Assembly: GCF_019754945.1 (NCBI RefSeq) | Contig: NZ_JAEUWU010000001.1 | Span: 310,001-374,000, forward strand | Direction of reading: 5' to 3' | DNA length: 64,000 nucleotides | DNA from: Corynebacterium pseudokroppenstedtii | GTDB taxonomy: Bacteria > Actinomycetota > Actinomycetes > Mycobacteriales > Mycobacteriaceae | In this document: positions 1 through 8,643 of the stretch, one piece after another | How positions within the stretch are numbered: position 1 is the first letter of the stretch | Layout of the letters: each line of letters starts with the position of its first letter | Notes under the pieces: generated by a model | What the model saw: only the letters and a program-made list of their open reading frames with translations | Told to the model about the DNA's origin: nothing | Database searches by the model: none | Made by a program: the position numbers and the translations under genes

Positions 1-726
1 GCACGGATGGCTCCGGAACTGGCAGCTGCAGGTTTCTGTGTCTATGGCTTCAATTACGGAGACCCGCGGCCGATGACGGCCGAAACCGCGACGGCACCCG
101 GGTTAATCCCTGGCCTGAATGGCCTTAACCCGATGGCGGATAGCGTGGATGAAGTCACCGCCAAGATCGATGCAATTCGCGAAAACCTCGGGGGTAGCGA
201 TGTCGACATCATCGGTTACTCCGAAGGCGGATCGATGGCAGCTGCCTACACCAAGCGCAAAGAAGGAAAAGGCGTCGGCAAGGTCATCACTCTCGGCGGT
301 GTTCTTAAAGGCACGACGTTGGTCGGCGTTAACCACCTGTATCAAGAGCTTGACGCCGCTCAATTACCGATCAGCACCGTCGTCGGTAGGTTAGGTGGAC
401 CGGCATCGAATGACCTGTTGACTGGTTCAGATTTCATGACCCACGAAATGAGCGACATCGAGGTTCCTGGAGTCAAGTATGTGTCCATTTCGTCTCATGC
501 CGATTTAGTGGTCACGCCGACGAGTCATGCGCAGTTCACGACGGCTGCCGAATCGGGCAAAGACGTTGATGTCAGCAACATTGTGACGCAAGACGGATGC
601 AATAAGGACTACGGCGATCACCTCTCATATACGACGAATCCGCGTGTGATTGCCTACGCGAAGAACGCGTTGGGCCGGGATGTCGCCGTTCCGTGTGTTC
701 CGGCGGTCTTGTTCGCGACGTCGTAG
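1..726 (+). CDS. Secreted lipase/esterase, 3' part (alpha/beta hydrolase, Lipase_2 type)
   Basis: The reading frame is open at the first base of the window, so the gene begins upstream. The visible part has the nucleophile elbow GYSEGG (catalytic Ser), a later SSHADLVVTP segment that probably holds the acid residue, and GDHLSY near the end as the likely catalytic His. This matches the actinobacterial secreted lipase family, whose missing N-terminus would carry the signal peptide and the oxyanion-hole HG motif. It probably hydrolyses host or environmental acylglycerols outside the cell. A 10-bp hairpin follows the stop, and lepB begins 94 bases later from its own promoter. Substrate is inferred only. 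Confidence 0.8.
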   Translation, partial: ARMAPELAAAGFCVYGFNYGDPRPMTAETATAPGLIPGLNGLNPMADSVDEVTAKIDAIRENLGGSDVDIIGYSEGGSMAAAYTKRKEGKGVGKVITLGGVLKGTTLVGVNHLYQELDAAQLPISTVVGRLGGPASNDLLTGSDFMTHEMSDIEVPGVKYVSISSHADLVVTPTSHAQFTTAAESGKDVDVSNIVTQDGCNKDYGDHLSYTTNPRVIAYAKNALGRDVAVPCVPAVLFATS

Positions 727-752
727 GCGGTGTGCCCGGCGGAGGTGTTATC

Positions 753-777
753 CCACTGCGATCTGCCATCGCGGTGG
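753..777 (+). terminator. Hairpin after the lipase gene
   Basis: A 10-bp stem with one G-U pair (753-762 with 768-777) and a 5-base loop lies between the lipase stop and lepB. No T-run follows directly, so this is either a T-less actinobacterial terminator or an mRNA 3' end structure. Confidence 0.4.
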
Positions 778-806
778 AGACATCATGTTTTGCTGAATTC
801 TGCTGG

Positions 807-812
807 TACTAT
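807..812 (+). promoter_or_regulatory. -10 element of lepB, leaderless start
   Basis: TACTAT ends 8 bases before the GTG at 821 and there is no ribosome-binding site in between, as expected for a leaderless mRNA that begins at the start codon. No good -35 is visible. Confidence 0.45.
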
Positions 813-820
813 GACGGCCT

Positions 821-1801
821 GTGACCGAAACTAACCCATCGGGCTGGCGCCCCCGTACGAGCCCTGAGCGTTTACGTGCCTCGAGGGGGAAGAACATCGA
901 TCGCCCGTCACCTGATGGGCGACGGGTTCGGCGTCAGCCGTCACGGACCTCGGTCAGACATGACAGCAGAGCGCTGCGTGAACGGCAGAATTCTCGCGGT
1001 GGCAGCGGCGGCAATAGGCCTTCACACCGTCCGGCAGAACGTCGTGCCACACGTCCCGCTGCTCCGTCGAAAAGCGAGCGCTCGAAGAAACAGTCACCTC
1101 GTTCTGAGCGTCCGTGGTATATCGATGTCCCCATTATTATTGCCATTGCGCTGATAGCGACCATCGCTTTTCAAGCAGTGGTGGGGCGGGTTTATGTCAT
1201 TCCTTCTGAGTCTATGGAGCCCACGCTTCATGGATGTACGGACTGCAATAATGACCGAATTTTCGTCAATAAAATGGTGTTTGACTTTAAAGACCCGAAG
1301 CCCGGCGATGTGGTTGTTTTTAAAGGTCCAGAGTCTTGGGATAATGCGTACACAACGAGTCGATCGAGTAATCGGGTTGTCCGCGGTTTTCAAAACTTAG
1401 GGTCGTATATCGGACTCGTGGCACCAGACGAAAATGATCTTGTTAAGCGTGTGATAGCAACCGGTGGCCAGACAGTGGAATGCTTACCTGGCGATAAAGG
1501 TGTCAAAGTTAACGGGAAGGACATTGATAATTCGTATATCATGAACCCGCCTTCCCGGAGCGTCGATACTAAAGGTGGATCGATTGCTTGTGGGGGCGAA
1601 TACTTCGGGCCCGTGAAAGTTCCCGAGGATCATCTCTGGGTCATGGGTGATAACCGCACCAATTCGAGAGATTCGCGGTTCCATATGGGGGATCAATACC
1701 AAGGAACTGTTCCGGTGGATAATGTGATTGGTCGCGTTGATGCTCGCATTTTGCCGTTCAATCGGATAGGTACTGTGAAGCATCCTCAGATTCAGTCGTA
1801 G
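821..1801 (+). CDS. lepB: Signal peptidase I
   Basis: Type I signal peptidase (S26), which removes signal peptides from exported preproteins on the outer face of the membrane. After about 100 residues of basic, Arg/Ser-rich and probably disordered cytoplasmic sequence there is one membrane segment (about 103-121). Next comes the catalytic Ser131 in IPSESMEPTL and the general-base Lys209 in DLVKRVIATGG. The C-terminal box GDNRTNSRDSR completes the family signature. The 326 residues exceed most bacterial LepB because of the N-terminal tail. The GTG start is supported by the -10 box at 807. rnhB follows, the usual actinobacterial order. Confidence 0.93.
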   Translation: MTETNPSGWRPRTSPERLRASRGKNIDRPSPDGRRVRRQPSRTSVRHDSRALRERQNSRGGSGGNRPSHRPAERRATRPAAPSKSERSKKQSPRSERPWYIDVPIIIAIALIATIAFQAVVGRVYVIPSESMEPTLHGCTDCNNDRIFVNKMVFDFKDPKPGDVVVFKGPESWDNAYTTSRSSNRVVRGFQNLGSYIGLVAPDENDLVKRVIATGGQTVECLPGDKGVKVNGKDIDNSYIMNPPSRSVDTKGGSIACGGEYFGPVKVPEDHLWVMGDNRTNSRDSRFHMGDQYQGTVPVDNVIGRVDARILPFNRIGTVKHPQIQS

Positions 1802-1958
1802 GGGATCGGTTGTGCTGACAACGTCGGGGCGTGCTCGGTTGGTTGATGGGCATTCGCGTAGCTTTAACCAGGTGAAAGCATGTGTAGACGCGGGGGATAA
1901 TTCTGGCACTAGACATGCTGGTGCACGGTTAACCATTCACTCCACGCGAATTCGCCGT

Positions 1959-2597
1959 ATGCCACAAGCCCGGACATATGAGCATGCACTGGTCAAAGCG
2001 GGTCTAGGCCCCGTCGCCGGTGTGGACGAAGCGGGTAGGGGAGCATGCTGCGGCCCGATGGCCATAGCTGCGTGCATATTACCGGCCAAGCCCATTCATC
2101 CCCTGGATAGGCTGACTGATTCCAAGAAGCTTTCTCCCACGATGAGAGAAAGACTGTTCCCGATTATTAAGGATTGTGCTGAATCATGGTCAGTCATTCT
2201 TATCCCAGCTGCAGATATCGATAAATATGGGATCCAAGCCATGAATATCGCTGGGATGCGGCGCGCCGTGGGGGCATTAGACCACCACCCTCACTATGTT
2301 CTTACCGACGCCATGCGAGTCGATGGGCTGACGCAACCGCACCTTCCCATCATTGGAGGGGATTCGGCCGCCCGATGCATTGCGGCCGCAAGCGTGTTGG
2401 CGAAAGTTACCCGTGACCGCTACATGTGCGATCTCGCAGAACGATATCCCGGGTACGGGCTTGACAAGCACAAGGGCTATGGGACTGCTCAACATATTGA
2501 TGCGGTGCGCCTCCACGGCGGGACGCCCGAGCATCGTTACACTTATCGGAACGTGGCCGAGGCGGTAGGTGCGTACCGTGCTCATCATTCGATCTGA
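1959..2597 (+). CDS. rnhB: Ribonuclease HII
   Basis: Endonuclease that cuts the RNA strand of RNA-DNA hybrids and single ribonucleotides in DNA. The first metal-binding cluster VDEAGRGACCGP lies near the N-terminus, VLTDAM supplies a further acidic residue, and VLAKVTRDRYM is the conserved helix. The frame is open upstream to 1812, but the extra 49 residues show no family character. Starting at the ATG at 1959 gives 212 residues, the usual family length. It follows lepB closely and precedes the DUF2469 gene, as in mycobacteria. Confidence 0.9.
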   Translation: MPQARTYEHALVKAGLGPVAGVDEAGRGACCGPMAIAACILPAKPIHPLDRLTDSKKLSPTMRERLFPIIKDCAESWSVILIPAADIDKYGIQAMNIAGMRRAVGALDHHPHYVLTDAMRVDGLTQPHLPIIGGDSAARCIAAASVLAKVTRDRYMCDLAERYPGYGLDKHKGYGTAQHIDAVRLHGGTPEHRYTYRNVAEAVGAYRAHHSI

Positions 2598-2668
2598 TCG
2601 TCTGACCTTTAATGAATTGACGTACATTATGTCGTATATCCGGATCTGCTGTGGAGGATTGAGTTTCA

Positions 2669-2974
2669 GTGAGTGCTGAGGATCTTGAAAATTTCGAGGC
2701 CGACGTTGAATTATCCATGTATCGCGAATACCGCGACGTGGTAAGCCAGTTTTCGTATGTCGTAGAAACGGAACGTCGGTTTTATTTAGCTAATGCGGTG
2801 GAGCTCATACCTAATAATTCGAACGGTGAAGTCTATTTCGAAGTTCGGATGTCGGATGCCTGGGTGTGGGACATGTACCGGCCTGCTCGTTTTGTTAAGT
2901 ACGTGCGAGTTATCACCTTTAAAGATGTCAATATCGAGGAGCTAGATAAGCCTGATATTCAGCTTCCGGATTAG
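2669..2974 (+). CDS. DUF2469 family protein
   Basis: A 101-residue acidic protein beginning SAEDLENFEADVELSMYREY. This is the highly conserved actinobacterial DUF2469 family, which always sits just after rnhB and has no assigned function. It has no signal peptide, membrane segment or Cys cluster, so it is probably cytoplasmic. The start is the GTG at 2669, with GGAGG 12 bases upstream. Mycobacterium has the same arrangement (rnhB then this gene). Confidence 0.88.
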   Translation: MSAEDLENFEADVELSMYREYRDVVSQFSYVVETERRFYLANAVELIPNNSNGEVYFEVRMSDAWVWDMYRPARFVKYVRVITFKDVNIEELDKPDIQLPD

Positions 2975-3258
2975 GTCGATTCGCGCTAGCGAGAATTGAG
3001 AGGGTGCCTTCAGAGTGCTTTCGTCCGAGCCCTTTTTGGAGTTTTTTAGTGCTCTTGTGCCCACGTGCTCAGAGCACACATAGGGGCAGTAGCATGTTGT
3101 GTGCTCTACATAGTGTGCTTGTCACCTAGTTATCCCCAGGCCGGAAGTTATCCCCAGCGACGCATGGTGTTCACGCCGAATGCCGACGTCGTTGGGGATT
3201 TTTTATGAGAAGCTATCGCCCACACGGATATGACTGACATCAGTAGTAGGGGGTCGCG
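2975..3258. other. Intergenic region with GTGCTC repeats and a DnaA-box-like pair
   Basis: This 284-base gap holds several copies of GTGCTC or its complement (3050, 3065, 3072, 3102). They include a perfect 9-bp inverted repeat AGAGCACAC/GTGTGCTCT (3071-3079 and 3099-3107). Two direct copies of TTATCCCCA follow at 3130 and 3148. No small gene is evident. Confidence 0.6.
3130..3156 (+). promoter_or_regulatory. Paired DnaA-box-like element, copy 1
   Basis: Two TTATCCCCA 9-mers (3130-3138 and 3148-3156) are separated by a 9-base linker GGCCGGAAG. Each differs by one base from the DnaA box TTATCCACA. A second copy, with perfect boxes and the same spacing and linker form, lies at 8536-8562 in the opposite orientation. 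Confidence 0.55.
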
Positions 3259-3723
3259 GTGGGGACTGACGATAGTACACAGACACAACTTTGTCTTGAC
3301 GACGATTACGTGCCGGCGTTTGTGGGGAGTTGTTCCACTCAGCTTTTAGGCCGGTGGGGCGAAGATTGCGCAGCGGAATGGCTTGTCCGACAAGGTTTCG
3401 CCATCGTCGACAGGAACTGGCGCTTTCGCGGTGGCGAGTTGGACATCGTCGCCACGATGAACAGCAGCGTGGGCAACTCACCGACGGTATGCGCCGTCGT
3501 CGAGGTCAAAACGCGTCGAACCCAGTTTTTCGGTGGAGGAGTTGAGGCCATAACGCGGAAGAAGCAGCAGACTCTTCGGCGGGGAATGAGCCAGTGGCTT
3601 ACCGCCCGTCCCGACATCCATCCGCAGTTCATTCGTATCGATTTGATCGACATTGCGGTTCATTCCCCTAGCGACGGTATGCCGTGGCGTTGTTCGCTCG
3701 AGCACTTTGAAGAGGTGGCATGA
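3259..3723 (+). CDS. yraN: YraN family endonuclease-like protein (UPF0102)
   Basis: A 154-residue protein with the restriction-endonuclease-like core of the YraN family. LGRWGEDCAAEWLVRQGF starts the domain; GELDIVA and CAVVEVKTRR give the D...ExK metal-binding pattern. The function is not firmly established; it is thought to act on DNA and is nearly always next to comM and dprA. The start is GTG at 3259. Its end overlaps comM by 4 bases (ATGA), suggesting translational coupling. Confidence 0.88.
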   Translation: MGTDDSTQTQLCLDDDYVPAFVGSCSTQLLGRWGEDCAAEWLVRQGFAIVDRNWRFRGGELDIVATMNSSVGNSPTVCAVVEVKTRRTQFFGGGVEAITRKKQQTLRRGMSQWLTARPDIHPQFIRIDLIDIAVHSPSDGMPWRCSLEHFEEVA

Positions 3724-5396
3724 TGACCGTCGGCCGGACCTACTCTGTGGCCCTTCAAGGAGTATCCGGAATTCCTATCTCTATTGAAGCGGATTCTGGT
3801 CCGGGCTTACCCGGAATGAACGTCGTCGGTTTGGGGGATACAGCGGTATCGGAGGCGCGCGACCGCATCCGATCAGCGGCGAGAAACTCCGGTCTCGAGT
3901 GGCCAAAAACGAAGATCGTGGTCAGTCTCTCGCCTGCGTCGCTACCGAAAAACGGATCCGGCTATGACCTTGCTCTGGTGATCGCGGTTTTAGCCTCGAA
4001 TGCCAACAGGTCTGCGAATGGATTGGGTGGCTCGAAGACACGTGACCGAGATATAAAAGCCCGGCTTGATTCGACGGTTTTTATCGGAGAACTGGGACTG
4101 AACGGTGATGTCCGTTCTGTTGCCGGCGTCCTTCCTGCTGTTATCGCAGCGCGTGACCAGGGAATGACGGCCGCCGTTGTTCCCGGCGCGAACGCAAAGG
4201 AAGCCTCCTTGGTTGTGGGTATTTCGGTGTGGGCCGTGACCTCATTGCGCGCGGCATGGGCGTGGGTATGCACGGGACAACCGATGACGAGTGATCAATC
4301 GGCCTTGATTTCAGAAGCTGTGCAGCACGCGTGTATTCGCTGTGAGCATCACCGCGTATCATCTGCGACCGATCGAGACGACGAGACGCTGGACATGTCG
4401 GAAGTCTTCGGCCAAGAACTAGCCCGGCGCGGTATCGAAATCGCGGCCGCCGGTGGCCACCACATGCTTCTCATCGGCCCACCTGGGTCGGGGAAATCAA
4501 TGTTGGCCGCGCGTGTGCCCACAATCCTTCCGCCTTTAAGTGAACAAGAATGCCTTGAAGTGACGGCGATTCATTCGTTGTCGTCAGAAATGATGACCGA
4601 CGTGGTCACTCGGCCTCCGTTTGTGGATCCGCATTATTCGATCTCGGTCGCTGGCCTTATTGGTGGGGGTTCGGGGCGTCCGCGGCCAGGCGCGATCAGT
4701 CGGGCGCATCACGGTGTGTTGTTTCTCGACGAGGTAGGGGAGATGAAAGCTCGCGTCCTCGACGCTTTGCGCACGCCACTTGAGCAGGGCTATGTGCGGA
4801 TTTCGCGCAATCGTTTTTCCGTCGTGTATCCATCGAGTTTTCAGCTGATTATGGCCGCGAATCCATGTCCCTGTGGTGCAGCAACGCCTCAGGAATGTCG
4901 GTGTACAGGTCGCGTTCGCTCGACATATTTGTCCGGATTATCGGGCCCACTCTTGGACAGAATTGATCTTGCTGTGACGACGGCACCGAAGGGATTCATG
5001 GTGTCGTCGATATGTCGTGGTGAATCGTCAGAATCGATACGACGGCGAGTATGTCAGGCCCACATGCATGCTCGGCGACGATGGGAGTCCGCCGGTTTAG
5101 GGCCGATCACGAACTCTCGCGTCCCAGGAAAATGGATCCGCGAGTGGTTAAGCACCGTCCCGATGGTGGCCAGCTATGTCGACTATTTACTCCGTACGGA
5201 TGCGGTGACTCAGCGAGGGGTTGACCGGCTGTGTCGGGTGGCGTTCACCATTGCGGATCTTGAGGCAGGGGCGTCTGGCACCGGTGACGAGGGTTCATCG
5301 GGGATAGACACGGTGGTCGGGCTTTCTCACGTGACCCTCGACCATTTTGATGAAGCACAGTCTCTACATGAGGGGGTTGACAACATTGGGCGATAA
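3720..5396 (+). CDS. comM: ComM/YifB family AAA+ ATPase (Mg-chelatase-like)
   Basis: A 558-residue AAA+ protein. In competent bacteria ComM is a hexameric helicase that promotes branch migration during integration of incoming DNA. The N-terminal Lon-like ChlI domain (about 1-170) is followed by Walker A GPPGSGKSM, Walker B VLFLDEVGE, the NPCPCG motif with nearby CRCTG cysteines, and the C-terminal Mg_chelatase_C region. It overlaps yraN by 4 bases and dprA by up to 50 bases. Whether this organism takes up DNA is unknown; the gene is common in Mycobacteriales without shown competence. Confidence 0.9.
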   Translation: MMTVGRTYSVALQGVSGIPISIEADSGPGLPGMNVVGLGDTAVSEARDRIRSAARNSGLEWPKTKIVVSLSPASLPKNGSGYDLALVIAVLASNANRSANGLGGSKTRDRDIKARLDSTVFIGELGLNGDVRSVAGVLPAVIAARDQGMTAAVVPGANAKEASLVVGISVWAVTSLRAAWAWVCTGQPMTSDQSALISEAVQHACIRCEHHRVSSATDRDDETLDMSEVFGQELARRGIEIAAAGGHHMLLIGPPGSGKSMLAARVPTILPPLSEQECLEVTAIHSLSSEMMTDVVTRPPFVDPHYSISVAGLIGGGSGRPRPGAISRAHHGVLFLDEVGEMKARVLDALRTPLEQGYVRISRNRFSVVYPSSFQLIMAANPCPCGAATPQECRCTGRVRSTYLSGLSGPLLDRIDLAVTTAPKGFMVSSICRGESSESIRRRVCQAHMHARRRWESAGLGPITNSRVPGKWIREWLSTVPMVASYVDYLLRTDAVTQRGVDRLCRVAFTIADLEAGASGTGDEGSSGIDTVVGLSHVTLDHFDEAQSLHEGVDNIGR

Positions 5397-6693
5397 CGGT
5401 ACCTGTTACGCAGGTCAGGCAGATGACTATGGGAGCGGACGAGCGATTGAGGGGAGAGGACCGAGTAACGGAGCGCCTTCTTTGGTTCATTCGGCCATTT
5501 TTAAGGGCACGCCAGATTTCACGGCGCGGCATCAAGCGTGGGCTTATCTCAATCGCGTGGTAGAGGGGCCGAATGCGCATCTTTTGGCTCTGATTTGGGA
5601 AAGCGGCGAATCGGATCCGGTTTCCGCCGCTGTACGGATCATTCATCGTGATCCGAGTCTTCCGCCCAAGGTGTTAAGTGCCACCGAGTCGCGATATGAA
5701 TGGTTCCAACCGCTGGCAGACCTTCATTCGGCAGCCTCTGTCGGAGCGCGTTTCGTTACACCCGATGACGACGCGTGGCCGGGTCCAATACTTGCCGAAT
5801 CTTTTCATGTTTCCCGCATTGCAGATGGGGCGAAATCTCATCACGATGATGCGATCCCGCCACATGGGTTATGGGTGAAAGGTGGGAATGCTCGGGCCTT
5901 GACGGAGAAAGCGATCACCGTTGTCGGCACACGTGCTGCCACACGGTACGGGAATGCGGTCGCTGCAGATATCGGCGCTGAATGCGCCACTCACGGGTGG
6001 ACAGTGGTCTCGGGAGGCGCCTTCGGTATCGACATTAGCGCGCACCGTGCAGCCCTCCGTGTCGGTCATTCCACTGTTGCCATCGTGGCTCACGGCATTG
6101 ACGTCACCTATCCCGCAGCCCATAGAACTGAGTTCAACGACATCGCTCGCGAAGGAGCGGTGATCACGGAGTATCCCCCGGGCACGCGTCCGGCTCGGCA
6201 TCGATTCCTGACCAGGAACCGCCTATCAGCGGCCTTGGGGCAAGGGGTTGTGGTTATCGAGGCAGGTTATCGCTCTGGTGCGCTCAATACCGTGAGCTGG
6301 GCCGAAACGATGAGCAAGCAGGTTTTCGCAGTACCCGGAGCAGTGACGTCGCGATCATCTCACGGCTGTCACCGACTCATCCGTGAAGGCCGTGCCGAGT
6401 TGATTGAAAGCGGGGCAGACCTTATCGAATCGCTGAGCCCCTTGGGAACAGTGGATAGCGATGCCCAGCTGGAAATGGATTATCCCGCGACGGACGTCCA
6501 GCGGCTTGATCGACCGTCATTACGCGTTTTTGACGCAGTAAGTGGTAAGAGATCTGACGCAGCCGCCATCGCCGCGTCGTCCGGTCTGCCCTTGGTTCAG
6601 ACCATGACGATCTTGTGTGAACTCAGAGACAAGGGACTAATTAGCCGGACCGGAAATCTCTGGAAACGCGATACGGCCGCAACCTCGGTGTAA
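5347..6693 (+). CDS. dprA: DNA-processing protein DprA
   Basis: DprA binds single-stranded DNA and loads RecA during transformation; its role in actinobacteria is less clear. The Rossmann-like core shows TVVGTRAATRYG, VVSGGAFGIDISAHRAAL and GVVVIEAGYRSGALNT, followed by a C-terminal winged-helix-like region (about 390-448). The start is uncertain: ATG 5347 overlaps comM by 50 bases, and ATG 5368 or the TTG codons at 5377 and 5383 are alternatives without clear ribosome-binding sites. The gene ends 65 bases before the xerC start. Confidence 0.9.
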   Translation: MMKHSLYMRGLTTLGDNGTCYAGQADDYGSGRAIEGRGPSNGAPSLVHSAIFKGTPDFTARHQAWAYLNRVVEGPNAHLLALIWESGESDPVSAAVRIIHRDPSLPPKVLSATESRYEWFQPLADLHSAASVGARFVTPDDDAWPGPILAESFHVSRIADGAKSHHDDAIPPHGLWVKGGNARALTEKAITVVGTRAATRYGNAVAADIGAECATHGWTVVSGGAFGIDISAHRAALRVGHSTVAIVAHGIDVTYPAAHRTEFNDIAREGAVITEYPPGTRPARHRFLTRNRLSAALGQGVVVIEAGYRSGALNTVSWAETMSKQVFAVPGAVTSRSSHGCHRLIREGRAELIESGADLIESLSPLGTVDSDAQLEMDYPATDVQRLDRPSLRVFDAVSGKRSDAAAIAASSGLPLVQTMTILCELRDKGLISRTGNLWKRDTAATSV

Positions 6694-6744
6694 TCGCCTA
6701 CTCGGTGTGATCACATGTCCCGGGTGGAGTCGCGTCTCGGCACC

Positions 6745-6750
6745 TATACT
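6745..6750 (+). promoter_or_regulatory. -10 element of xerC, leaderless start
   Basis: TATACT ends 8 bases before the ATG at 6759, with no Shine-Dalgarno sequence between. This favours the 6759 start over the in-frame ATG at 6753 and gives xerC its own promoter. Confidence 0.5.
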
Positions 6751-6758
6751 CGATGCAC

Positions 6759-7742
6759 ATGGCCGGAACACCGAATTCAACCGATACTGGTTCCAGTGAA
6801 GACCGGAATGATGCCGCGTCGAACAGAAAACCCGCCGTATCGGCGCAGTGGGACGGCATTATCGAGGACTATCTGGACTTCCTCACGTTTACCAAGGGTC
6901 GCAGTGAGAACACGGTCAAGGCTTATCGCAACGATCTTCACTCGCTTGTCGACGGGCTTACGACGGTCGATCAACTCACCTTGCACCACATTCGACGCTG
7001 GCAGGCGGATGCTTTGCGCGCCGGGCATGCGCGGTCGAGCCTTTCGCGTCGCGCCTCTGCAGTGAGGAATTTTGGCCGATGGCTTGAGCACCGAGGAATT
7101 GTTCGGAGCGATCCAGCATCCCGTTTGTCGTCGCCACGTCCGGATAAAACGCTTCCGCGTGTCTTAGCTGCTGATCAAACCGCAGAGATACTTCACAACT
7201 TGGAAGTCGGTGCGGAAGAAGAGGACCCCATTGCTCTTCGCGACCTCGCCATGGTCGAGTTCATGTACGGCACTGGGGTGCGAGTATCCGAACTGTGTCG
7301 GCTCAACATTGGCGACCTAGATTTCGCGAGACAGACGGTTACCATTCTGGGGAAAGGCAATAAACAACGTGTTGTTCCCTTCGGTGCGTCTGCTGCGCGA
7401 GCACTGAAGCGGTGGATGGATACTGGACGCCCCACGATCGCTGCGCACGGGCATCATAACGACGCCGATCAGGCTGTTTTCCTAGGGAAACGGGGCGGTC
7501 GCATCGACCCGCGGCAAGTCAGAACGGTTGTTCATCAAGCGACCTCGACCGTATCGGGCGGGGATGTTTCTCCACACACTCTCAGGCACAGCGCGGCAAC
7601 GGACGTTCTTGAGGGTGGAGCGGATCTCCGGGTTGTCCAAGAAATGCTGGGACATGCCTCGCTAGCAACGACGCAGATTTACACCCATGTTGATTCAGAG
7701 CGCTTGAAAGCGGTGTTTAACCAAGCCCACCCGCGGGCGTGA
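6759..7742 (+). CDS. xerC: Tyrosine recombinase XerC
   Basis: Site-specific recombinase which, with XerD, resolves chromosome dimers at dif. The N-terminal SAM-like DNA-binding domain contains YLDFLTFTKGRSENTVKAY. The catalytic domain has the Arg in GTGVRVSEL, the Lys in KGNKQR, HTLRHSAAT with the His-x-x-Arg pair, the His in MLGHASLATTQIY, and the nucleophile Tyr in IYTHV. All catalytic residues are intact. The start at 6759 (327 residues) is chosen from the TATACT box at 6745. The gene converges on the LytM-like gene. Confidence 0.93.
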   Translation: MAGTPNSTDTGSSEDRNDAASNRKPAVSAQWDGIIEDYLDFLTFTKGRSENTVKAYRNDLHSLVDGLTTVDQLTLHHIRRWQADALRAGHARSSLSRRASAVRNFGRWLEHRGIVRSDPASRLSSPRPDKTLPRVLAADQTAEILHNLEVGAEEEDPIALRDLAMVEFMYGTGVRVSELCRLNIGDLDFARQTVTILGKGNKQRVVPFGASAARALKRWMDTGRPTIAAHGHHNDADQAVFLGKRGGRIDPRQVRTVVHQATSTVSGGDVSPHTLRHSAATDVLEGGADLRVVQEMLGHASLATTQIYTHVDSERLKAVFNQAHPRA

Positions 7743-7845
7743 CCGGACGTTGTCAGGCCGGCCGTCGCGTGGCCGTACATTGCCTGTCGGAACGTCGTTT
7801 GCACCGCACAGGTCGCGTCGAGACTGATTCTGGTGTTGGCCTCGC

Positions 7846-8487
7846 TCATTGAGGCTTCAACCTCACTTCTGATCGGCCAAGGAGAGTTAGAGGGTCGACG
7901 TAACTCTCGCCGATTTTTGCTCCCCAACCAAGCCCTGGGCCGTGAGTCGCTTCATTCTCGTTGGCAAGAACACCAATAATGTCACCCCTGCGGACAATGT
8001 CGCCACGGGAGCGTCGAGAAATTACGGGGTCATACGTGGTCCGGATACCGTCTGCGTGCTGGATCGATACCACCGGCCGGCCACCAACCTGCCCAGCGAA
8101 TGCAATGGTCCCCGACATAGACGCTCGAATAGGTGTGCCAGGAGCGGCTTCAAGATCAACACCGCGATGGCCCGACAACCAGGGCTCTGGTGGAGCTTTG
8201 AAGGGAAGAATCACCTTTGATGCCACGGGTAGTCGATGTCGGTGGATATGGTGGTGCGCTGTGAGTGGGGCGCGGTCGAGCGATGTCTCGTCGGTAGTAC
8301 CCTCCGCATGAGCTACAGTCGTGTGGCGCGTGCTTGCTGATGCCATCAAAACAGGGCTATGAGCAGGACAAAGACTGAACGCCGTGACCCACAGAATGGT
8401 TACCACCGTGAACGACACGGTCAGCGAACTGCGTGTACGAATCTTGGAAACAAATGGTGTTGACAAAGCCATGACATAAGAGTCCAC
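7846..8487 (-). CDS. Exported LytM/M23-like protein, probably catalytically inactive
   Basis: A 213-residue protein with an N-terminal signal or anchor segment (VSFTVVTILWVTAFSLCPA, about 29-47), a short linker, and a LytM (M23) domain. The first zinc-ligand motif HRGVD is present and the conserved HADG region follows. The second, usually H-x-H or CLHWG in the actinobacterial form, reads GLGWGAKIGE, so the zinc-ligand His is replaced by Gly. It may be a degenerate LytM regulator of cell-wall hydrolases rather than an enzyme. The gene sits next to rpsB in many Mycobacteriales. The DNA reads GGC-TTG-GTT-style codons cleanly, with no frameshift. Confidence 0.82.
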   Translation of the reverse strand: MDSYVMALSTPFVSKIRTRSSLTVSFTVVTILWVTAFSLCPAHSPVLMASASTRHTTVAHAEGTTDETSLDRAPLTAHHHIHRHRLPVASKVILPFKAPPEPWLSGHRGVDLEAAPGTPIRASMSGTIAFAGQVGGRPVVSIQHADGIRTTYDPVISRRSRGDIVRRGDIIGVLANENEATHGPGLGWGAKIGESYVDPLTLLGRSEVRLKPQ

Positions 8488-8535
8488 TTATTCACACAAA
8501 TCGGGGTGTGATCGACCGCCGGTCACCACTCATTC

Positions 8536-8562
8536 TGTGGATAACTGGAGGCCTGTGGATAA
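8536..8562 (-). promoter_or_regulatory. Paired DnaA boxes, copy 2
   Basis: On the minus strand two perfect TTATCCACA boxes (8554-8562, 8536-8544) are separated by the 9-base linker GGCCTCCAG. Spacing (18 bases) and linker ends match copy 1 at 3130-3156. Confidence 0.65.
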
Positions 8563-8643
8563 CCCAGAATCGAGGAGCGACGACTTAACTGTTCCCGTTC
8601 GATTCTCATTCGAGTCGCGCCAGAGTGCGTCGGTTTTTAGGAC

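Noticed and set aside
6707..6716. GTGTGATCACA near xerC as a GlxR/CRP site
   Set aside because: The GlxR consensus needs a 6-base spacer between TGTGA and TCACA; here the halves overlap.
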